Positions 29,619 through 38,045 of a DNA stretch of 64,000 bases are shown here, in pieces. The notes under the pieces are model-generated. The model did not search any database, was not told the DNA's origin, and saw only the letters and a list, made by a program, of their open reading frames with translations. The translations under genes were made by a program, and so were the position numbers. The first letter of the stretch is position 1, and each line of letters opens with the position of its first letter. The stretch comes from Desulfovibrio sp. Lineage in GTDB: Bacteria > Desulfobacterota > Desulfovibrionia > Desulfovibrionales > Desulfovibrionaceae. The stretch is from positions 62,001 to 126,000 of the forward strand of contig JAISWB010000028.1 in NCBI GenBank assembly GCA_031271265.1. Reading direction: 5' to 3'.

Positions 29619-30710
29619 ATGCCTCCGGCTGTCTGCCTCCTGCGCAGCGGCTGCAAGGTCAACCTTCGGCTTCGGATAGGCGGCTTGCAGGCTTGCGGCC
29701 TGCACGAACTCAGCAGTTTTATGCTCCCTGTCGCCGAACCTCATGACGAAATTTCGGTACATACGGCGCGCGGGCGACCCGCAGGCTCCGTCACGACACG
29801 TTTTCTTTCGGCCTATGGGCAGCCGCTTCCGGACATAGACACCGAAAACAATACCCTGACCCGCGCCTGCGCCTGCTTTGCCGAACGCACGGGCTTCGCT
29901 CCCGCCTTGGACATCACGGTGCGCAAGGGGGTACCGCACGGTGCCGGTCTCGGCGGAGGCAGCGCCGATGCCGCCGCCCTGCTCCTCTTTCTTCGCCGGG
30001 AAGCCGGGTGCGCCGGATGCGCCGATGCGCTCCGCGAGGAAGAAGCCCTTGTCCGCGTTGCCGCGCAAACAGGCTCGGACGTCCCCTTCTTTCTGCGCAA
30101 CGTTCCTGCGCGCGTTTCCGGGGTCGGGGATATCGTCGAAGCCGCCCCCAACCCCTTTCCTTCCTTTGTCCTGCTTTTGCTCTGCTCCGACCTGCGCATC
30201 TCCACCGCCTGGGCCTTCAGTGAACTCGACCGACTGAGAGGCATCCGGACTGTGCCGGAAGCCGACCATGAACGACTGCCGAGGGAAACGCCTTCGGGTT
30301 GTGCGCGCGGCAACGCCGCTCCGCAACACAGCGCCGACCTGCGAAACAGCGCCTCCGCCTCCGGTCCGTCCGCGCACCGCGTTCACCCCGAATCCGCGGA
30401 CGGCAAGGCTTTTGCGGCTTGCGACGACCCGGACTCTCTGTACATCAACGATTTTGAGGACATCGTCTTCGCACGTTACCCGAAACTAGGCGAGTACCGG
30501 GCCGCCCTGGACTCCTTCGGCGCGGTTCAGGCGCGCCTGAGCGGCACGGGAGCAACAATCTTCGGTCTTTTCCGCACAAAAAAAAGCGCGGCAACGGCTG
30601 CGCGGGCACTTGCCGGCAGCGGTTGCAGCGTGTATATGCAGCAACTGCCCGGCTCGGGACAGGCTCCCCAGCGGGGCCAGACAAGCCGCAGGGGTGTAGC
30701 CAAGCGGTAA
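29619..30710 (+). CDS. ispE: 4-diphosphocytidyl-2-C-methyl-D-erythritol kinase
   Basis: This GHMP kinase (363 residues) phosphorylates CDP-methylerythritol in the MEP isoprenoid pathway. The N-terminus CKVNLRLRIGGLQACGLHEL has the substrate-binding Lys/Asn. The ATP loop is VPHGAGLGGGSADAAALLLF (about 105), and the C-terminal motif is LSGTGATIFGLF. An Arg/Ser/Ala-rich insertion (about residues 210-260) makes it longer than the usual 280-300. The last seven codons and the TAA lie inside the downstream tRNA-Gln gene, a 21-base overlap on the same strand. ATG 29619 follows the hslV stop by two bases without a clear ribosome binding site, suggesting coupled translation. Confidence 0.9.
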   Translation: MPPAVCLLRSGCKVNLRLRIGGLQACGLHELSSFMLPVAEPHDEISVHTARGRPAGSVTTRFLSAYGQPLPDIDTENNTLTRACACFAERTGFAPALDITVRKGVPHGAGLGGGSADAAALLLFLRREAGCAGCADALREEEALVRVAAQTGSDVPFFLRNVPARVSGVGDIVEAAPNPFPSFVLLLLCSDLRISTAWAFSELDRLRGIRTVPEADHERLPRETPSGCARGNAAPQHSADLRNSASASGPSAHRVHPESADGKAFAACDDPDSLYINDFEDIVFARYPKLGEYRAALDSFGAVQARLSGTGATIFGLFRTKKSAATAARALAGSGCSVYMQQLPGSGQAPQRGQTSRRGVAKR

Positions 30711-30764
30711 GGCAACGGGTTTTGGTCCCGTCATTCGAGGGTTCGAATCCTTCCACCCCTGCCA
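30690..30764 (+). tRNA. tRNA-Gln (anticodon TTG)
   Basis: A 75-base cloverleaf. The acceptor stem AGGGGTG pairs with CACCCCT, followed by G and an encoded CCA. The anticodon stem ACGGG/CCCGT holds loop TTTTGGT with anticodon TTG, which reads CAA glutamine codons. The T arm is GAGGG-TTCGAAT-CCTTC with one G-T pair. The 5' 21 bases are also the 3' end of ispE. Confidence 0.95.
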
Positions 30765-30847
30765 GGGCCTCCCCAGCCCGATGTACGTTTCCGGGCAGAA
30801 CGGGACGGCTTCACCACCGTGACGCCGGGCAGCCGGCGAATCGGCCG

Positions 30848-30936
30848 TATACCGATTTTGACGAACCCGCCGGTATACCGCCCAAGCGCAGAACCGACCC
30901 ATATACCGTTGAAGCATCGAACCGATCTGTATACCG
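30848..30936 (+). repeat. TATACCG repeats spaced 26-28 bp upstream of lysA
   Basis: TATACCG occurs at 30848, 30874, 30902 and 30930. The last two full units also share AAGC and GAACCGA in the same phase, so this is a diverged roughly 28-bp tandem array. It ends 36 bases before the lysA start. It could be an iterated protein-binding site or slippage debris. Confidence 0.6.
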
Positions 30937-30971
30937 TCAACCGCCGAGCCTACCCGCATAACGAAACCGCC

Positions 30972-32291
30972 ATGACGCTCTCCCACAATCACGCCGACGC
31001 TGCAGACGATTTTTTCGGCCGGAGTACGCCGGAAGAACTGATCGAAAATTTCGGCAGCCCTCTTTACGTCTACAATGAAAACATACTCCGGGCGCGATGC
31101 CGGGCGCTGAAAGCACTGTCCGCCGACCCCGGCTTCAAGGTCTGTTATTCCACCAAGGCCAACGGCAACCCGCACCTCTTGCGCATCATCCGCGAAGAAG
31201 GGTCGGCCGCCGACGCCATGAGTCCGGGCGAGCTTGCCGTCCTGCGCCGCGCAGGCTTTCCGCGCAAGGACACCTGCTACGTCTGCAACAACGTCTCCCG
31301 CGAGGAACTGGCTCTGGCCTGCCGGGAAGCCGATCACGTCAGCGTGGACTCCGTCTCGCAGATGGAGAGTTTCGGACAGGTGAACCCCGACGGAGAAATC
31401 ATGATCCGGGTCAACCCAGGCATCGGCGCAGGGCACCACGACAAGGTGGTTACGGCAGGGAAAAACACAAAATTCGGCATTGTTCCCGACGACTTCGACG
31501 CTGTGCGCGACATTCTGCGCAAATACCGGCTCACGCTGATCGGGCTCAACCAGCATGTCGGCTCTTTGTTCATGGATCCCAAGCCCTACCTTGACGCGGC
31601 CGCGTGGCTTCTGAGGACTGCGGAACGCTTTCCGGACATCAGGCTGATAGACTTCGGGGGGGGCTTCGGCATCCCCTATCGCAGGCGCGAAGGGGAAAAA
31701 GCTCTGGATATGCGCGCGTTCGGTGAGAAGTTCGATGCGTTGCTCGGCGCGTTTCGCGCCCGCACGGGGTATGCGGGCGAGTTCCTGATTGAGCCGGGGC
31801 GTTACGTGACGGCGGAGTGTTCCGTGCTCCTCGGGCGCGTGCATGCGGTCAAGAACAACGGCCCCGTGCGCTATGTCGGCACGGACATCGGCTTCAACGT
31901 GCTTGCCCGCCCTGTGATGTACGACGCTTTCCATGACGTTGTCGTGTACGGCAGGCAGAGCGGCAACGCGGCCGCACCCGGCGCGGAGCGGCCCGGAGGG
32001 GAATTCGGCACCCCGGCGGCATACGCGCGGGAGCGCCCGCTCATGACGCAGACCATAGTCGGCAACATCTGCGAAACCGGGGACGTTCTGGCCGGAGAGC
32101 GCGAATTGCCCGAGGCCGTCGTCGGCGACATTATCGGCGTCCTTGATGCCGGCGCTTACGGGCACGCCATGAGTTCCAACTACAACCAACGCCTGCGCCC
32201 GGCCGAAGTGCTCATTACCGCCGACGGGCGCAACAGGCTTATCCGCCGCCGCGACACCGTGGAAGACCTGCTTACGGTCTACCCGGAGTAA
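30972..32291 (+). CDS. lysA: diaminopimelate decarboxylase
   Basis: This PLP fold-type III enzyme (439 residues) decarboxylates meso-diaminopimelate to lysine. The PLP lysine is in CYSTKANGNPHLL (about 58). HVGS and DFGGGFGIPY form the phosphate-binding and glycine-rich loops. The active-site cysteine is in ICETGDVLAGERELP (about 367), and a tyrosine lies in DAGAYGHAMSSNYNQR. The open frame extends upstream to 30819, but MTLSHNHADAADDFFGR at 30972 begins where family similarity does. A related carboxynorspermidine decarboxylase is less likely given the CETGD motif. Together with dapL in this window it supports lysine synthesis by the aminotransferase branch. Confidence 0.9.
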   Translation: MTLSHNHADAADDFFGRSTPEELIENFGSPLYVYNENILRARCRALKALSADPGFKVCYSTKANGNPHLLRIIREEGSAADAMSPGELAVLRRAGFPRKDTCYVCNNVSREELALACREADHVSVDSVSQMESFGQVNPDGEIMIRVNPGIGAGHHDKVVTAGKNTKFGIVPDDFDAVRDILRKYRLTLIGLNQHVGSLFMDPKPYLDAAAWLLRTAERFPDIRLIDFGGGFGIPYRRREGEKALDMRAFGEKFDALLGAFRARTGYAGEFLIEPGRYVTAECSVLLGRVHAVKNNGPVRYVGTDIGFNVLARPVMYDAFHDVVVYGRQSGNAAAPGAERPGGEFGTPAAYARERPLMTQTIVGNICETGDVLAGERELPEAVVGDIIGVLDAGAYGHAMSSNYNQRLRPAEVLITADGRNRLIRRRDTVEDLLTVYPE

Positions 32292-32375
32292 ACTGTGCTT
32301 TTCACATGGGAACAGACGATCCCGAACCCGTGGCTTGCCCAAAATATCCTTGCTTGGAAAATACCCTTTGTCGAT

Positions 32376-32515
32376 ACAGGCTCCGCACCCGGCTTTTCTG
32401 CTGTGCAACTACAGCGGTGCGTTTGACGTAAGTCGCACGCTTCGACTTTCCACCTGACGGTGATGCGCCCGAATGGAAGTTCCACACCCCGATTTTCTGC
32501 TGTGCAACTATCGTT
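32376..32515 (+). repeat. 99-bp-offset duplication of the queA 5' end
   Basis: CTGCTGTGCAACTA occurs at 32398-32411 and again at 32497-32510, inside queA. Similarity extends about 40 bases: the upstream copy could encode APHPAFLLCNY against VPHPDFLLCNY in QueA. The 99-bp offset preserves the reading phase. Confidence 0.65.
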
Positions 32516-33684
32516 TTGATCTCCCTGCGGAGCGTATAGCGCAGGCACCGGCGGCCCGGCGTTCCGATGCGCGTCTCATGGTGCTGGATCGCCGGCGCGG
32601 CGCGCTCCTCGAAGGCCGTTTTTCCGATCTTGCAGAGCATCTGCCGGAAAACTGCCTGCTGGTCGCCAATAATTCCAGGGTTGTTCCTGCGCGTCTTTTC
32701 GGGCGCAGACCCGGAGGCGGCGCTTTGGAAATGCTGTTGCTCACGCCGCCGCCGCTGCTTGTCGCCTGCGCAGCCGCGTCTCTCTCCGGCGTATATTCGG
32801 CAGAGGCTGAAGCCCTCATGCGCCCCGCCGCGAAACTGCGTCCCGGCGATGTCTGCGCCTTTGCCGCGGAACTGGAAGCCGAGTTGCTGGAACGCGGACC
32901 GGCGGGCCGTTGCCGGGTCAGGCTGCGCTGGCGCGGCGTCTTGTCGGAACTTTTGGAGCGCCTGGGCTGCCTGCCGCTGCCTCCGTATATCCGCCGCCCC
33001 CGTTCCGACGCTGCGCTGCGGCGTATGGACGAGGAACGCTACCAGACTGTTTACGCAAGACGGGACAAGGCCGGGTCCGTTGCCGCCCCCACGGCGGGGC
33101 TGCATTTTACGGTCGAAATGCGCGAGAAGTTGCGGGCTTCGGGCCGGGAATGGGCGGAACTTACCCTGTATGTCGGTTACGGCACCTTCAGTCCCGTCCG
33201 CTGCCGAGATATACGGGAGCATGTGATGCACCCGGAGCATGCGGAAGTGTCCGCCGGGACGGCGACCGCCCTGCAGACGGCCGTAGCGGCCGGCAGACCT
33301 ATCATAGCCGTCGGCACGACTTCGGCCCGCGTGCTGGAAGCTGTATTCGCGGCGCAAAATCCCGCGACAGCCGGGCTTACGGCCGACAACGCGCCCGTTC
33401 GCCGGAATCAGGCCGCATACCGCGGGGAACGTGACGATCGGCTGCGCGCGAAACGGCAGGCAGTCTTCAGGCCCTTTGCCGGGGACGTGAATATTTTTCT
33501 CCATCCAGGCAAACATCTTCATGTCGTGGACGGACTGATCACCAATTTTCACTTGCCCGAATCGACGCTTCTGCTCCTGGTGTCGGCCCTGGCCGGGCGC
33601 GAGCGCATCCTTGCGGCATACCGGGAGGCCCTGGCCCGCGGCTTCAGCTTTTTTTCCTACGGCGATGCCATGCTGATTCTTTGA
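32473..33684 (+). CDS. queA: S-adenosylmethionine:tRNA ribosyltransferase-isomerase
   Basis: This enzyme (403 residues) transfers the ribosyl moiety of SAM to preQ1 in tRNA to make epoxyqueuosine at the wobble position. Family motifs are FDLPAERIAQAP with R-S-DARLMVLDR, NNSRVVPARLFG and PLPPYIRRP. Others are YQTVYARRDKAGSVAAPTAG with LHFT, TLYVGYGTFSPVR and TNFHLPESTLLLLVSALAG. ATG 32473 is immediately preceded by a diverged copy of its own 5' end. The stop codon lies in a palindrome (33681-33720). Confidence 0.95.
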   Translation: MEVPHPDFLLCNYRFDLPAERIAQAPAARRSDARLMVLDRRRGALLEGRFSDLAEHLPENCLLVANNSRVVPARLFGRRPGGGALEMLLLTPPPLLVACAAASLSGVYSAEAEALMRPAAKLRPGDVCAFAAELEAELLERGPAGRCRVRLRWRGVLSELLERLGCLPLPPYIRRPRSDAALRRMDEERYQTVYARRDKAGSVAAPTAGLHFTVEMREKLRASGREWAELTLYVGYGTFSPVRCRDIREHVMHPEHAEVSAGTATALQTAVAAGRPIIAVGTTSARVLEAVFAAQNPATAGLTADNAPVRRNQAAYRGERDDRLRAKRQAVFRPFAGDVNIFLHPGKHLHVVDGLITNFHLPESTLLLLVSALAGRERILAAYREALARGFSFFSYGDAMLIL

Positions 33685-33720
33685 CATACTCCCGCGACTC
33701 CATTCGCTGGAATATGTCAA
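33681..33720. terminator. TTGACATA/TATGTCAA hairpin at the queA stop
   Basis: TTGACATA (33681-33688) and TATGTCAA (33713-33720) form an inverted repeat, with further partial pairing inside. It overlaps the queA stop and precedes nagZ. It may be a terminator without a T-run, or an operator. Confidence 0.4.
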
Positions 33721-33800
33721 TCAGTATTGCACCTGACCGGGGTAGATTGCGGGCAGGGGGCGAGGTTGACCGGCGGATAAAGCGGGAGTAACAGGGCGGC

Positions 33801-34931
33801 ATGACGGCTTTTCCCTGCCTTCCTTTTTTTTCCCGGATTCTTGCCTCGGCCTGTCTGCTTCTCCCGTTCACCGCACTTCCGCCTGGAAGTGCGGAGGCTG
33901 CGGACTGCGGGACGTCACTGTCCGGCATGGTCGGGGAAATGATCATGGTGGGCTTCCGCGGCACCGAACTGAGCGATGATGCTGCGGTGTTGCGCGCCCT
34001 GGCTTCAGGCCGGGCGGGCGGCGTTGTTCTTTTCAGCCGCGATGTCCTGCTTGGCGGGGACCGCAACATCAAGTCGCCTTCCCAGGTGCGGAGCCTTGTC
34101 GAACGTCTGAAAAGCGCTGCTCCCGGCCCCATTTTCGTCGCCGTGGACCAGGAAGGAGGAAAAATCCGGCGACTTGCCCCGTGCAACGGCTTTCCGGCCC
34201 GGCCTTCCGCGCTGGAACTGGGGCGCGGCCCGGTGCAGGATACCCGCCGGAGCGCTCTGGACATGGGGCGTGATCTGTCCTCCGCGGGCTTTAACCTCAA
34301 TTTCGCACCCGTGGTCGATTTGCACCGGCAGAACAGCCCTGTCATCGGCGACCTGGAACGCGCCTTCCACGCCGATGCCGCCGTGGTCACAGAACACGCG
34401 CGGGCTTTTGTGGACGGCATGAGCCTGGCCGGCGTGCTGTGCGTGCTCAAGCATTTTCCCGGACACGGCAGTGCGAGTGACGACACTCATACCGGTCCGG
34501 CGGACGTCACAGACCGCTGGGATGAAGAAGAACTGCGCCCCTACCGGGCGCTGCAGGCGCAGGGCTTCAACGGCATGATCATGGCCGGGCACGTCATCCT
34601 GCGCCGGTTCGACGAGCTTCCGGCCTCGCTGTCTCCGGCGATTCTCACCGGACTGTTGCGCCGGGATCTGGGCTGGGACGGCGTGATCATCACCGACGAC
34701 CTGCAGATGGGCGCTCTTGCCGACCGTTACAGCCTCAAAGAAATCATGGCCTCGGCAGTGGCTGCCGGAGCGGACATTCTGCTTTTCGGCAACAACATGC
34801 TTCACGATGAACACATGGCTCTCAACGCCCACGCTTCTCTCATGGAACTGGTGGCGGAAGGTCGGGTAACGCCCGCCCGCATCCGCGAATCATGGCTGCG
34901 CATCCGACGCCTGAAGCAATCCCTGCCGTGA
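33801..34931 (+). CDS. glycoside hydrolase family 3 beta-N-acetylglucosaminidase, NagZ-like, exported
   Basis: A 376-residue GH3 enzyme that removes N-acetylglucosamine from muropeptides or chito-oligosaccharides. KHFPGHGSASDDTH (about 217) is the NagZ-type loop with the His general acid/base. The nucleophile Asp is in VIITDDLQMGAL (about 294). VDQEGGKIRRLAP is the substrate-binding segment. An N-terminal signal peptide (MTAFPCLPFFSRILASACLL, cleavage near AEAA) distinguishes it from cytosolic E. coli NagZ, so it probably acts in the periplasm. The start ATG is weakly supported by upstream sequence. Confidence 0.9.
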   Translation: MTAFPCLPFFSRILASACLLLPFTALPPGSAEAADCGTSLSGMVGEMIMVGFRGTELSDDAAVLRALASGRAGGVVLFSRDVLLGGDRNIKSPSQVRSLVERLKSAAPGPIFVAVDQEGGKIRRLAPCNGFPARPSALELGRGPVQDTRRSALDMGRDLSSAGFNLNFAPVVDLHRQNSPVIGDLERAFHADAAVVTEHARAFVDGMSLAGVLCVLKHFPGHGSASDDTHTGPADVTDRWDEEELRPYRALQAQGFNGMIMAGHVILRRFDELPASLSPAILTGLLRRDLGWDGVIITDDLQMGALADRYSLKEIMASAVAAGADILLFGNNMLHDEHMALNAHASLMELVAEGRVTPARIRESWLRIRRLKQSLP

Positions 34932-34999
34932 TCGCGTGGTGCTTGCAGCTTGACGCGCGCGGCTTTTCAACTCCATCCAACGGCCTTTCATAGGATTGG

Positions 35000-35027
35000 G
35001 GAGAGTGTTTACTCAAATATATAAAGC
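35000..35027 (+). repeat. R5 AT-rich repeat, copy 2
   Basis: GGAGAGTGTTTACTCAAATA followed by TATAAAGC is the reverse complement of 9662-9691 apart from a 2-bp deletion. It sits about 70 bases after nagZ, at the edge of a decayed gene region. Confidence 0.55.
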
Positions 35028-35100
35028 AGGGCACAAAGCGCCTTTTGGGCTGCACCTTTTTCGCTTGTGCCGGATCAATTTTCGATGCCGATTGACCTGT

Positions 35101-35348
35101 GTGGGCACTCCTGTCACCGGGAAAAAAGATTTTGTCACCAAAAATGTCGCCAATTCCGTCACTGGACATCCCCCTCCGCCATAATAGACCTGATCCGGCT
35201 GGATAGCGCGGTACCAACCGATTTTATTGCAACATCGCTGAATATTTCAAAGCGGACAGTGCTGCGCCGCCTGGAAGAGCTTAAAGAACGAGGACGCATC
35301 AACCGCATGGGACCGAGCAAGAGCGGATGTTGGGAAGTTGTGGAATAA
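35101..35348 (+). pseudogene. remnant of an AlbA_2/winged-helix regulator C-terminus
   Basis: The segment encodes AIIDLIRLDSAVPTDFIATS, then LNISKRTVLRRLEELKERGR and INRMGPSKSGCWEVVE. This is the C-terminal winged helix common in AlbA_2 (divergent AAA-4) putative transcriptional regulators. Upstream, in another frame, TPVTGKKDFVTKNVANSVTG looks like the linker that precedes this helix in such proteins. At least one frameshift and loss of the N-terminal domains are therefore inferred. No ribosome binding site or full-length gene remains. Confidence 0.55.
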
Positions 35349-35624
35349 CGAGCCGCCCGGCAAAAAAAAACGGCTCTTCGACGTTTGGTAAGGAGCTGCA
35401 GGGAGGTTTTTTCATGTGCCGGGCCGTATGCCGATTTGTGTGCCGAACTGCCGTGAAAAGCATGCGTTTTTGTAGAGAGGTGAGAACCTGAAAGCCTTGC
35501 GAATCAACAATAACGCGCCGGCGGTTGTACCCGGTTGCGCCGGCGGCATAAACGCGATACATATTCGGTAACTGCATCGCGCAGAAAAACACTGTTTCGG
35601 AACTTTTTTTACAGGAGGCCGGTC
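35349..35624. other. intergenic stretch before the cupin gene
   Basis: Nothing recognisable was found in these 276 bases. Small open frames on both strands lack family features. A GGAGG ribosome binding site for the cupin gene lies at the end. Confidence 0.4.
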
Positions 35625-36065
35625 ATGCGTAAAGGATTTCTTCTCGGCTCGGTTCTGCTCTGCCTGTGTATGTTTCTCGTAACGACGGCTGCTTCGGCAG
35701 GGGGGCAGCAAGTGTACGGCAAAAACGAACTCAAAACCTGGGACCGCGAAAAAGTCGCCGGCGGCGCGGGTGTGCTGTCCGGCAAATTCTCCTTTACCCG
35801 CAACGATGCCGAAGAAGGGTACGTCATCAAGGAAATCGGCTGGATGACGCTGTTGCCGGGAGCTTCCATAGGTATGCACAAGCACGCCGACAATGAAGAC
35901 GCCTACATAATCATCTTCGGCGAAGGCACATTTACCGACAGCAACGGTAAAAAAACCGTGGTGACCGGCGGGGACATCACCATCGCCAGGCCCGGAGACT
36001 CCCACGCCCTTGAAAATACCGGGCAAGTGCCGCTGTTCTTCCTCGACATCGTGGCAAAACGCTGA
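35625..36065 (+). CDS. exported small cupin-domain protein
   Basis: A 146-residue protein with a signal peptide (MRKGFLLGSVLLCLCMFLVT, cleavage near ASA-GG) and one cupin barrel. Cupin motif 1 is visible in MTLLPGASIGMHKHADNEDA and YIIIFGEG, whose histidines may bind a metal. Motif 2 is GGDITIARPGDSHALENTG. Substrate or reaction cannot be assigned; small exported cupins may be sensors, isomerases or storage proteins. ATG 35625 is chosen because ACAGGAGG precedes it and a signal peptide starts there; the frame is open from 35535. It stands alone between decayed genes. Confidence 0.85.
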   Translation: MRKGFLLGSVLLCLCMFLVTTAASAGGQQVYGKNELKTWDREKVAGGAGVLSGKFSFTRNDAEEGYVIKEIGWMTLLPGASIGMHKHADNEDAYIIIFGEGTFTDSNGKKTVVTGGDITIARPGDSHALENTGQVPLFFLDIVAKR

Positions 36066-36246
36066 ACGTTTCCCGAGAATGCCGCCCCCTGTCTTTGAAC
36101 ACGGGGGCGCGGCCTCAACTTCAGAAGTATATAACCGTACAGCCGTGTTGCAAACGCGGGCGTTGATCAATGCACGGAACGTCCAAGAGCCGATTCGCGG
36201 AAATACACATGATGCCGTATACCGATCACTTGGGAAAGGCGCGGTG

Positions 36247-36577
36247 TTACTCATCGATGTAACGGCCTTTGCATCGGGCTGTCTGAATGTCACCGCTTTC
36301 GTCCATTGCAGTATACAAATCGGTGCCGATCGGCGATGCGGCGGCTCCAGAACCCTGACAGGTTGCCTTTCAGCGGTTCCGGCTTTCCGACGCCTTCAGT
36401 GCCGTTACGCTCAATGTCCTTGATGAGCATGTTGATGCGCTTCAAGGTCTTTTTATCCCGCGTCTGCCGATAGAGATAGTCGGCCGCGGGCATATCCGGG
36501 CCGATATCGGAAAACAGTTGCTCTGCCTCGGCTTTGAGGTCCGAATCAACCCGAACTTGAATATTTGTCGTTGCCGT
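36247..36577 (-). pseudogene. decayed RelB/DinJ antitoxin-YoeB toxin locus, fused and frameshifted
   Basis: On the minus strand, TNIQVRVDSDLKAEAEQLFS with DIGPDM is the N-terminus of a RelB/DinJ-type antitoxin. It runs without a stop into DYLYRQTRDKKTLKRINMLI, GKPEPLKGNLSGFWSRRIAD and RHRFVY, the body of a YoeB-type mRNA interferase. An internal deletion thus removed the antitoxin C-terminus and toxin N-terminus. The codon where the antitoxin ATG is expected is ACG (36577-36575). After VY the frame breaks; skipping one T restores AMDESGDIQTARCKGRYIDE and a stop at 36247, matching a YoeB tail. Three independent lesions show it is dead. Confidence 0.85.
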
Positions 36578-36686
36578 AGCTGTTCTTCAAACTTGCATGA
36601 TGTACGCAATGATTTTGCTGTGAACGGCAAGACAGTTCTGTTATTCCGAAAAACTGCACGGACGCGGTTTTGATGTGAAAAATGAG

Positions 36687-38045
36687 TTATTCGAAAGGCA
36701 GGACGATTTTGTCCATGCGGTCTTTCAGGCCTTTTCCTGCGCAAAGGTCCGGGCGTTCCCTGCCCGGATCCGTTGTTGTGACGACGGCCTTGCCGATAAC
36801 GGCCCGGTTGTCGCAGCCTCCGGAGGCATCGCGGGTGCGCAGTCCCCAAATATTGTGAAAAATAAGATTTTTCCCTTCATGGACGCCGAGGTAAAGCGCA
36901 ATATGCCCCGGCAGATGGATAAGGGACCGGAACGGTTGCGCCTCGCGTGCAATCAAAGTATCCTTTTCGCCCGCCCCGGCCTGCGGGATCACCCGGCCCG
37001 TCTTGGCCTGGGACGCCGAATTGCGGGGCAGGTACAACCCGAAGGGCACGAAAACGTCCCGCGTCAGGGCCGAGCAGTCCCGGCCTTCATCCAGGCCTCC
37101 CCAGGTATAGCGCTGCCCCATCATCGCGTTGCCCACCGCGGCCACGTTGTCGGCGGTCAACGGCAGGGGCACGGTCACGGCGCTTCCGGAGGGCAGAACG
37201 GCAGTCGCCGCTTCGGCATTGCCGGAAATCCCGCGCCGGGGAAGATAAACCGTCGGACCGTCCCCGCTCCGGCCGGCAAGGGGCAGCAAGGTGCCGATAT
37301 GGGCGCGCGTTCCGCCCAAATCCACCCCGTCGCGCACAAGGGCAACCAGGGGACGCGAACGCCACAGCCGCATGAACGCCTCGTCCGTGCGCGCCAGATC
37401 GCGTGCGGGCAGCCAGCCCGCCGCAAGGTGACTTTGCACGAGCATCCAGGCTCCGTCCGCCGAAATGTTGCAAATGTACAGCGGCACGCCCGGCGGTAAC
37501 GATGTTTCCTGAAAATAATCAAAAGGATACCCCTCGCCGGGAAGGTCCGGACGCAGATAGAAACGCAGGGAACTCGGCGCGGCGCGCAGGTCGCAGTGCC
37601 GCAGGGTGACGGCCGGGCCGGCGCCGCGTCCGAAGGCCTGTTTGTTCGCATCGGCTTCAATCGCCGTCCAGGTTTCGGGCGGGAAAGGCCGGGTTTCGTC
37701 TATGTAGCCCCGGTCCGGCTTCAGGCCGAAGTTCGTCTGAAGCAATTTTTTGATGTACGCCGGGGGCTTGTCGTTCCGCCAGGGTTTAAAGAAGCGTTCG
37801 GCGCCGAGCGCGGCAACGCGGGCCTGCGCCTCCGGCGGCAGCAGCCGCCTGCTTCCGCCTGCCGCTTCCGCGTAGACCCGCAAATCCTGCGGCAGATTCA
37901 GGACGTCGGCGCAGGGCGGACCGTCGTAAGCGCCTTTGCCCGCGCCGGCGCAAGCTGACAGGAAAAGGCAGATAAGCAGGAGCGCTCCGGCAGGCAGGCG
38001 CAACAGCCCGGACCTGCTCCGACACTGTACTGAGGCGTGAAACAT
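36687..38045 (-). CDS. SH3b-NlpC/P60 peptidoglycan endopeptidase, lipoprotein
   Basis: This 452-residue cell-wall hydrolase probably cleaves gamma-D-Glu-diaminopimelate bonds in stem peptides. A lipoprotein signal ends in LSAC (Cys about 31). SH3-like segments occupy the middle (about 150-300). The NlpC/P60 domain has the catalytic Cys in GRDCSALTRDVF (about 324) and the His in LPGHIALYLGVHEGK (about 377). The domain order resembles a structurally characterised Desulfovibrio vulgaris enzyme of this class, from memory. The start is ATG 38045 with AAGGG upstream. A diverged copy of the start region lies 69 bp upstream and could encode a 15-codon peptide. Confidence 0.9.
   Translation of the reverse strand: MFHASVQCRSRSGLLRLPAGALLLICLFLSACAGAGKGAYDGPPCADVLNLPQDLRVYAEAAGGSRRLLPPEAQARVAALGAERFFKPWRNDKPPAYIKKLLQTNFGLKPDRGYIDETRPFPPETWTAIEADANKQAFGRGAGPAVTLRHCDLRAAPSSLRFYLRPDLPGEGYPFDYFQETSLPPGVPLYICNISADGAWMLVQSHLAAGWLPARDLARTDEAFMRLWRSRPLVALVRDGVDLGGTRAHIGTLLPLAGRSGDGPTVYLPRRGISGNAEAATAVLPSGSAVTVPLPLTADNVAAVGNAMMGQRYTWGGLDEGRDCSALTRDVFVPFGLYLPRNSASQAKTGRVIPQAGAGEKDTLIAREAQPFRSLIHLPGHIALYLGVHEGKNLIFHNIWGLRTRDASGGCDNRAVIGKAVVTTTDPGRERPDLCAGKGLKDRMDKIVLPFE

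Noticed and set aside
34996-35184. 62-codon plus-strand frame starting MGRVFTQIYKAG
   Set aside because: Its start is formed by the R5 repeat. The tail is better explained as the frameshifted linker of the winged-helix remnant.
35299-35592. 97-codon minus-strand frame before the cupin gene
   Set aside because: No ribosome binding site, no recognisable motif, and it overlaps a remnant on the other strand.
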